Below, piece after piece: positions 60,789 through 64,000 of a stretch of DNA of 64,000 nucleotides (positions are counted from its first letter, which is position 1; each line of letters opens with the position of its first letter). Under the pieces are notes generated by a model. That model ran no database searches and was not told where the DNA came from. It saw only the letters and a list, made by a program, of their open reading frames with translations. Source of the DNA: Streptomyces sp. NBC_01306 (GTDB taxonomy: Bacteria; Actinomycetota; Actinomycetes; Streptomycetales; Streptomycetaceae). Position numbers and translations under genes: made by a program. The DNA is taken from positions 3,374,001-3,438,000 of the forward strand of contig NZ_JAPEPC010000001.1 in assembly GCF_026340465.1 (NCBI RefSeq), read 5' to 3'.

Positions 60789-62456
60789 ATGAGCCAGGAC
60801 GGCGCGCAGGGGCGCTACGCGGGAGACTCGGTCGCCGGGGGGCGCTATCAGCTCCGTGACCTGCTCGGCGAGGGTGGTATGGCGTCGGTGTACCTGGCGT
60901 ACGACCAGGCGCTGGACCGGCAGGTCGCCATCAAGACGCTCCACACGGAGCTGGGGCGCGAGCAGTCGTTCCGCGAGCGGTTCCGGCGCGAGGCGCAGGC
61001 GGTCGCCAAGCTGTCGCACACCAACATCGTCTCGGTCTTCGACACCGGCGAGGACACCCTCGGCGACGCGCTGATGCCGTACATCGTCATGGAGTACGTG
61101 GAGGGGCAGCCGCTCGGCTCCGTACTCCAGGCGGACATCGCGCAGTACGGCGCGATGCCGGCCGACAAGGCGCTGAAGATCACCGCCGATGTGCTGGCCG
61201 CGCTGGACACCAGCCATGAAATGGGCCTGGTCCACCGGGACATCAAGCCCGGCAACGTGATGATGACCAAGCGCAACATCGTGAAGGTCATGGACTTCGG
61301 CATCGCCCGCGCCATGCAGTCGGGCGTCACGTCGATGACACAGACCGGCATGGTCGTGGGCACTCCGCAGTACCTCTCGCCCGAGCAGGCGCTGGGCCGC
61401 GGGGTGGACGCGCGCTCCGACCTCTACTCGGTCGGCATCATGCTGTTCCAGCTGCTGACGGGCCGGCTGCCGTTCGACGCTGACTCGCCGCTCGCGATCG
61501 CGTACGCCCATGTACAGGAGGAGCCGGTCGCTCCTTCCGCGATCAACCGCTCCATCACACCGGCCGTCGACGCGCTGGTCGCCCGCGCGCTGAAGAAGAA
61601 CCCGAACGAGCGGTTCCCGTCGGCCGAGTCCATGCGCGACGAGTGCCTGCGGGTCATGACGTCGGGGCACACCGGCGGCGCCCCGATGGTCGTCGGGGGC
61701 GCGGCGCCGAACAGCGGCGCGGGCGTCGGCTCGGCGGTCTTCCCGCCGGTGGACTCCTCGATGCCGCAGAGCGGCCAGGTCCAGACGCCCTACCAGCCGG
61801 GCCCGTACGGCACGACGGCCCCAGCGCCGTCGTACGGCTACCCGCAGCAGGGCGGCTACCAGACCCCGCCGCCGCAGAACGGGTACCAGACGCCCGCCGC
61901 CCAGCCGTACGCCGCGCAGCAGTACGGGGCGCAGCAGTACGGGGCGCAGACCCCGCCGCCGTACGGTGTCCAGCCCGCCGCTCCGTCCTCCCCGGCCCCG
62001 CAGAGCGGCTCCGGCGGGCGGCGGACGCCGATGCTCGTGGGCGCTGTCGTGGTGGTGCTGGCGATCGGCGGGGTGATAGCGGCGCTGCACTTCAGCGGCT
62101 CGGGCGACAACACGGCGGGCAGCGCGACGGACTCCAGCACCACGGACTCCACGTCGGTGAAGGCCGGGCACAAGGGTCCCGAGCGGGACCGGACGATGGA
62201 GACCACGGAGTGCTCGGGCGCGCAGCCGGGCGTCACGGACCCGAACAAGATCGAGCTGCCGAATTTCGCCTACAAGGACATCCTGTCGGTGAAGGCGTGT
62301 GCCCAGGCGGCCGGCTGGCACATCACGACGAAGGATGAGCCCAGCGGGCAGTGGGGCCAGGACGTCGTTCTCGACCAGTACCCGCTGGCGAAGACGGACG
62401 TCAGCCCCAAGAACCTCACCATCACGCTCGGGGTCTCGACGGGCGATCCGAACTAA
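60789..62456 (+). CDS. Membrane Ser/Thr protein kinase (PknB-like) with PASTA-like tail
   Basis: This 555-residue kinase has a cytoplasmic domain (about 17-275; GEGGMASVYLAYD, AIKTL, HRDIKPGNVMM, MDFGIA, SPEQAL) and a Gln/Tyr/Pro/Gly-rich linker (NGYQTPAAQPYAAQQYGAQQ). A membrane helix (about 416-440; MLVGAVVVVLAIGGVIAALH) and an extracellular domain of about 80 residues follow, with a PASTA-like layout (VKACAQAAGWHITTKDEPSG, VLDQYPLAKTDVSPKNLTIT) and two cysteines. The tail may sense peptidoglycan or muropeptides. ATG 60789 has GGGGGAG upstream. Confidence 0.93.
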   Translation: MSQDGAQGRYAGDSVAGGRYQLRDLLGEGGMASVYLAYDQALDRQVAIKTLHTELGREQSFRERFRREAQAVAKLSHTNIVSVFDTGEDTLGDALMPYIVMEYVEGQPLGSVLQADIAQYGAMPADKALKITADVLAALDTSHEMGLVHRDIKPGNVMMTKRNIVKVMDFGIARAMQSGVTSMTQTGMVVGTPQYLSPEQALGRGVDARSDLYSVGIMLFQLLTGRLPFDADSPLAIAYAHVQEEPVAPSAINRSITPAVDALVARALKKNPNERFPSAESMRDECLRVMTSGHTGGAPMVVGGAAPNSGAGVGSAVFPPVDSSMPQSGQVQTPYQPGPYGTTAPAPSYGYPQQGGYQTPPPQNGYQTPAAQPYAAQQYGAQQYGAQTPPPYGVQPAAPSSPAPQSGSGGRRTPMLVGAVVVVLAIGGVIAALHFSGSGDNTAGSATDSSTTDSTSVKAGHKGPERDRTMETTECSGAQPGVTDPNKIELPNFAYKDILSVKACAQAAGWHITTKDEPSGQWGQDVVLDQYPLAKTDVSPKNLTITLGVSTGDPN

Positions 62457-62759
62457 CGGCCCGCGCCCTTGCGTGGGTTCATAGGATTGTGCACATCCAT
62501 CGGCTTGCGTACCCAAGTCTCCAGCCGCAACGGCGACGCGATGGCAGGCGGTACGTCGAATTCCTGACGGCTTGCGACCAGGGCAGCAGGGTGCCCCATC
62601 GACACGAAGGATGCCCTGGTGGCGCGCGGGGACAGCGCGTTACCCTTTCATAATTACCTTTGGTAAACACGGATGCCTACCCAGGGAATTCATACCTGAC
62701 ACTAGGCACCTCCACCGGAGATGAGGAATGAACCGGCCTCATTAATAACCTAATAAACG
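62457..62759. other. Intergenic region at a base-composition boundary
   Basis: Between the kinase and the secreted protein gene lie 303 bp with no convincing gene. The first half is GC-rich with open frames in several phases. The second half (from about 62640) becomes AT-rich with many TAA triplets. This is probably the edge of foreign DNA; no direct repeat or integrase was seen. Confidence 0.5.
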
Positions 62760-62789
62760 TTGACCCAGGAGCCTCCCCTTCGCTACAGT
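62760..62789 (+). promoter_or_regulatory. Promoter of the secreted protein gene (TTGACC-N18-TACAGT)
   Basis: A sigma-70-like -35 (62760-62765) and -10 (62784-62789) with 18-bp spacing, 38 bp upstream of the start codon. Confidence 0.7.
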
Positions 62790-62827
62790 ACGCAAGCAGT
62801 TCACAGCGAACCATGGGGGGAATTTAG

Positions 62828-63256
62828 TTGAGAAATCGTGGAATGCTCATGCTCGCAGGAGCATTGGCGGCAGGTCTGCTCACCATCACGAGTGCAACTT
62901 CCGCTTCCGCAGCAGGAGCGGTTCTGATCGCCGACCGACCAGGCGCGCATGGGAATGCTACTGTGAAGTTCGCCAGTAAAACCTATGCCAACAGCGTCTA
63001 CCTCCGCGTAGTGGACCTCAAAGCGGATGGTCATCACGTTGAGATCAGGCTCATCACCAAGCACAGCGATGGTTCAATAGCATTCTGGCCTTGGCACGCC
63101 AACTACGGCGGAAGCACCACGGAGAAAGAGTGGAATTCGAGTCTGACAGATGCAAAGGGCATCGTTCAGGCTCGAATCCAGGTCTGCGTTTACGAAGGCA
63201 GCCAAGTTCTCGATTGCGCCTTCTCGCCGTTCAGCAAGAACACGTACTGGAACTAA
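62828..63256 (+). CDS. Small secreted protein of unknown function (low-GC, foreign-looking)
   Basis: This 142-residue protein has a clear Sec signal peptide: basic start (RNRG), hydrophobic core (MLMLAGALAAGLLTI) and an Ala-x-Ala cleavage site at SASA. The mature part is beta-rich, with VYLRVVDLKADGHHVEIRL and the cysteine pair in IQVCVYEGSQVLDCAF, likely a disulfide. TTG 62828 is the start, with GGGGGGAA just upstream; ATG 62843 is possible. It is much lower in G+C than its neighbours, with Ile/Lys/Asn codons unlike Streptomyces, so it may be a recent transfer. A strong terminator follows. I do not recognise its family. Confidence 0.85.
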   Translation: MRNRGMLMLAGALAAGLLTITSATSASAAGAVLIADRPGAHGNATVKFASKTYANSVYLRVVDLKADGHHVEIRLITKHSDGSIAFWPWHANYGGSTTEKEWNSSLTDAKGIVQARIQVCVYEGSQVLDCAFSPFSKNTYWN

Positions 63257-63376
63257 TCAAATACAGAACAACCTTCCCTCTTGCGGTAGCCCTTGCATCT
63301 CGGTTTAGCTAGATTTGCAACTGCTAGCCAGCAATGAGGCACATAATTCTTTGAATTATGGATGTGGTGCACACTA

Positions 63377-63404
63377 AAGGCCCCCGCTACTCAGCGGGGG
63401 CCTT
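63377..63404 (+). terminator. Terminator after the secreted protein gene
   Basis: A perfect 12-bp stem (63377-63388, 63393-63404) with a 4-nt loop, 120 bp after the stop codon. Confidence 0.85.
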
Positions 63405-63702
63405 CCCGCTCCAGCCCCAATCGCTTACACGACAGGCCGAAGACTGCAATATCGGAGACCCCTCCGAGGCGGCACTCACTGCATCCGGGGCAGCGCCGCC
63501 GTGACCATCCGAGCATCGATCCCACATGCCGGAACGTGATCATCGTCGTCCAATAACGATCCCCTCAGCACGGACCACTCGACCGCGAGACCATCCCTTT
63601 GCCCCTCCCGGGATGCCGGACTTGCGGGGAGATGTGACGCTTGGTCCGTCGTTCTTCTGCTTTCTGCTGCCGGTGGGTCCGGCAGGAATGAGGGGGCATT
63701 CA

Positions 63703-64000
63703 GTGATCGGTCTGGTGGCGCTTGCGGTGATGCTGTCCCCGATTTCGGTGGACACGGAGGCGCCGCCACCGGCAGTCGGCGTCACGGTCACCCAGGGCGC
63801 GCCCCCGGGCGCCGCCCCGGGCGATGCGGCGGGCACGGTCACGGACCCACCGGGAACGGCGGCGGGCGTGGTCGGCGGAGCCGCCGACGGGAGCACGGCC
63901 GGAGTCGCGGGCGGCGAGCCTGGTGCGGCGGGCATGGCGGGCATGGCGGATGTAGCGGGTGTTACGGGTGATTCGGTCGGCGCAGCCACAGGGGACGGCG
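63703..64000 (+). CDS. Secreted or membrane-anchored Gly/Ala-rich protein (3' end outside window)
   Basis: The open frame begins at GTG 63703 (or ATG 63688, 15 bases upstream) and runs off the right edge. A GAGGGGG ribosome site lies six bases before GTG 63703. The start has a short hydrophobic stretch (VIGLVALAVMLSPISV) that could be a signal peptide. Gly/Ala/Pro/Thr/Val-rich low complexity follows (for example GAAPGDAAGTVTDPPGTA). Third-position G/C bias supports this strand over the opposite frame (63540-63989). Function unknown; homologies may appear only beyond the edge. Confidence 0.5.
   Translation, partial: MIGLVALAVMLSPISVDTEAPPPAVGVTVTQGAPPGAAPGDAAGTVTDPPGTAAGVVGGAADGSTAGVAGGEPGAAGMAGMADVAGVTGDSVGAATGDG

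Noticed and set aside
62479..62670. Minus-strand and plus-strand short frames after the second kinase
   Set aside because: No start signals, no family match, and all three phases are open; more likely non-coding.
63540..63989. Minus-strand frame at the right edge (Pro/Ala/Thr-rich)
   Set aside because: The plus strand has a ribosome site, a hydrophobic start and better third-position bias; the minus frame looks like its shadow, although this is less certain than elsewhere.
1..64000. tRNA, rRNA, insertion sequence, integrase or phage genes
   Set aside because: No cloverleaf-like sequences, transposase motifs, long terminal inverted repeats or phage genes were recognised.

Overview
The window is a piece of a very GC-rich actinobacterial chromosome, almost certainly Streptomyces. 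The evidence is the strong third-position G/C bias, frequent GTG starts, a snapalysin gene with its divergent LysR activator, a Scr1-type HTH/DUF397/ATPase cluster, an AfsR-type SARP regulator, a branched-chain keto-acid dehydrogenase operon, paired Ser/Thr kinases with extracellular tails, and a perfect 14-bp ParB site (GTTTCACGTGAAAC) beside aspS. The parS site and two aminoacyl-tRNA synthetase genes suggest core chromosome not far from oriC. From memory, the order resembles the metG-aspS-bkd-kinase stretch of S. coelicolor; this was not checked.

Layout. 0-11 kb: a ferritin-like Tat protein (cut by the left edge), an aldehyde dehydrogenase, a TetM/OtrA-type ribosomal protection GTPase, a family 5 uracil-DNA glycosylase, a CorA transporter, an acetyltransferase, two membrane proteins and an FUSC-type exporter. 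11-16 kb: snapalysin and its activator with a clear LysR box, an orphan barstar, and a von Willebrand A protein with a long acidic linker. 15.7-21 kb: metG, a Uma2 nuclease, an L,D-transpeptidase lipoprotein, parS and aspS. 21-30 kb: a PAS/GAF/SpoIIE/HATPase phosphatase whose 3' end overlaps an AI-2E transporter gene antisense, pirin, SseB, a long acyl-CoA dehydrogenase and an M18 aminopeptidase. 30-36 kb: a DUF6458 peptide and an AfsR-like regulator, each preceded by a strong inverted repeat, a thioredoxin-NHL protein and a PIN toxin-antitoxin pair. 36-50 kb: accessory cassettes, each with its own regulator: ABC transporter/YtrA-type GntR, MFS/FadR-type GntR, PadR/HAAS, and esterase/metallo-beta-lactamase/MmyB-type HTH. 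50-52.4 kb: the Scr1-type cluster followed by a scar of two degraded genes (TetR and a zinc-type oxidoreductase). 52.4-62.5 kb: the bkd operon (E1 alpha, E1 beta, E2) divergent from an orphan LuxR-type response regulator, an FMN-barrel protein, an APH-fold kinase and two divergent Pkn-type kinases. 62.5-64 kb: base composition drops around a small secreted protein with its own promoter and terminator, then returns to high GC in a partial gene at the right edge.

How it fits together. Most genes are chromosomal metabolism, translation and signalling. Local control is unusually readable: inverted repeats sit at the expected places in front of the snpA/snpR pair, the YtrA- and FadR-type GntR genes, pirin, the DUF6458 gene, the SARP gene and the Scr1-type gene. 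Many intergenic regions end in strong hairpins, and several carry short tandem duplications.

I did not find a clear, wholly new multi-gene system. The strongest leads are the large inverted repeats around the DUF6458/SARP genes, the palindrome in the Scr1 cluster, the antisense 3' overlap with a 102-bp coding repeat, and the foreign-looking secreted gene.
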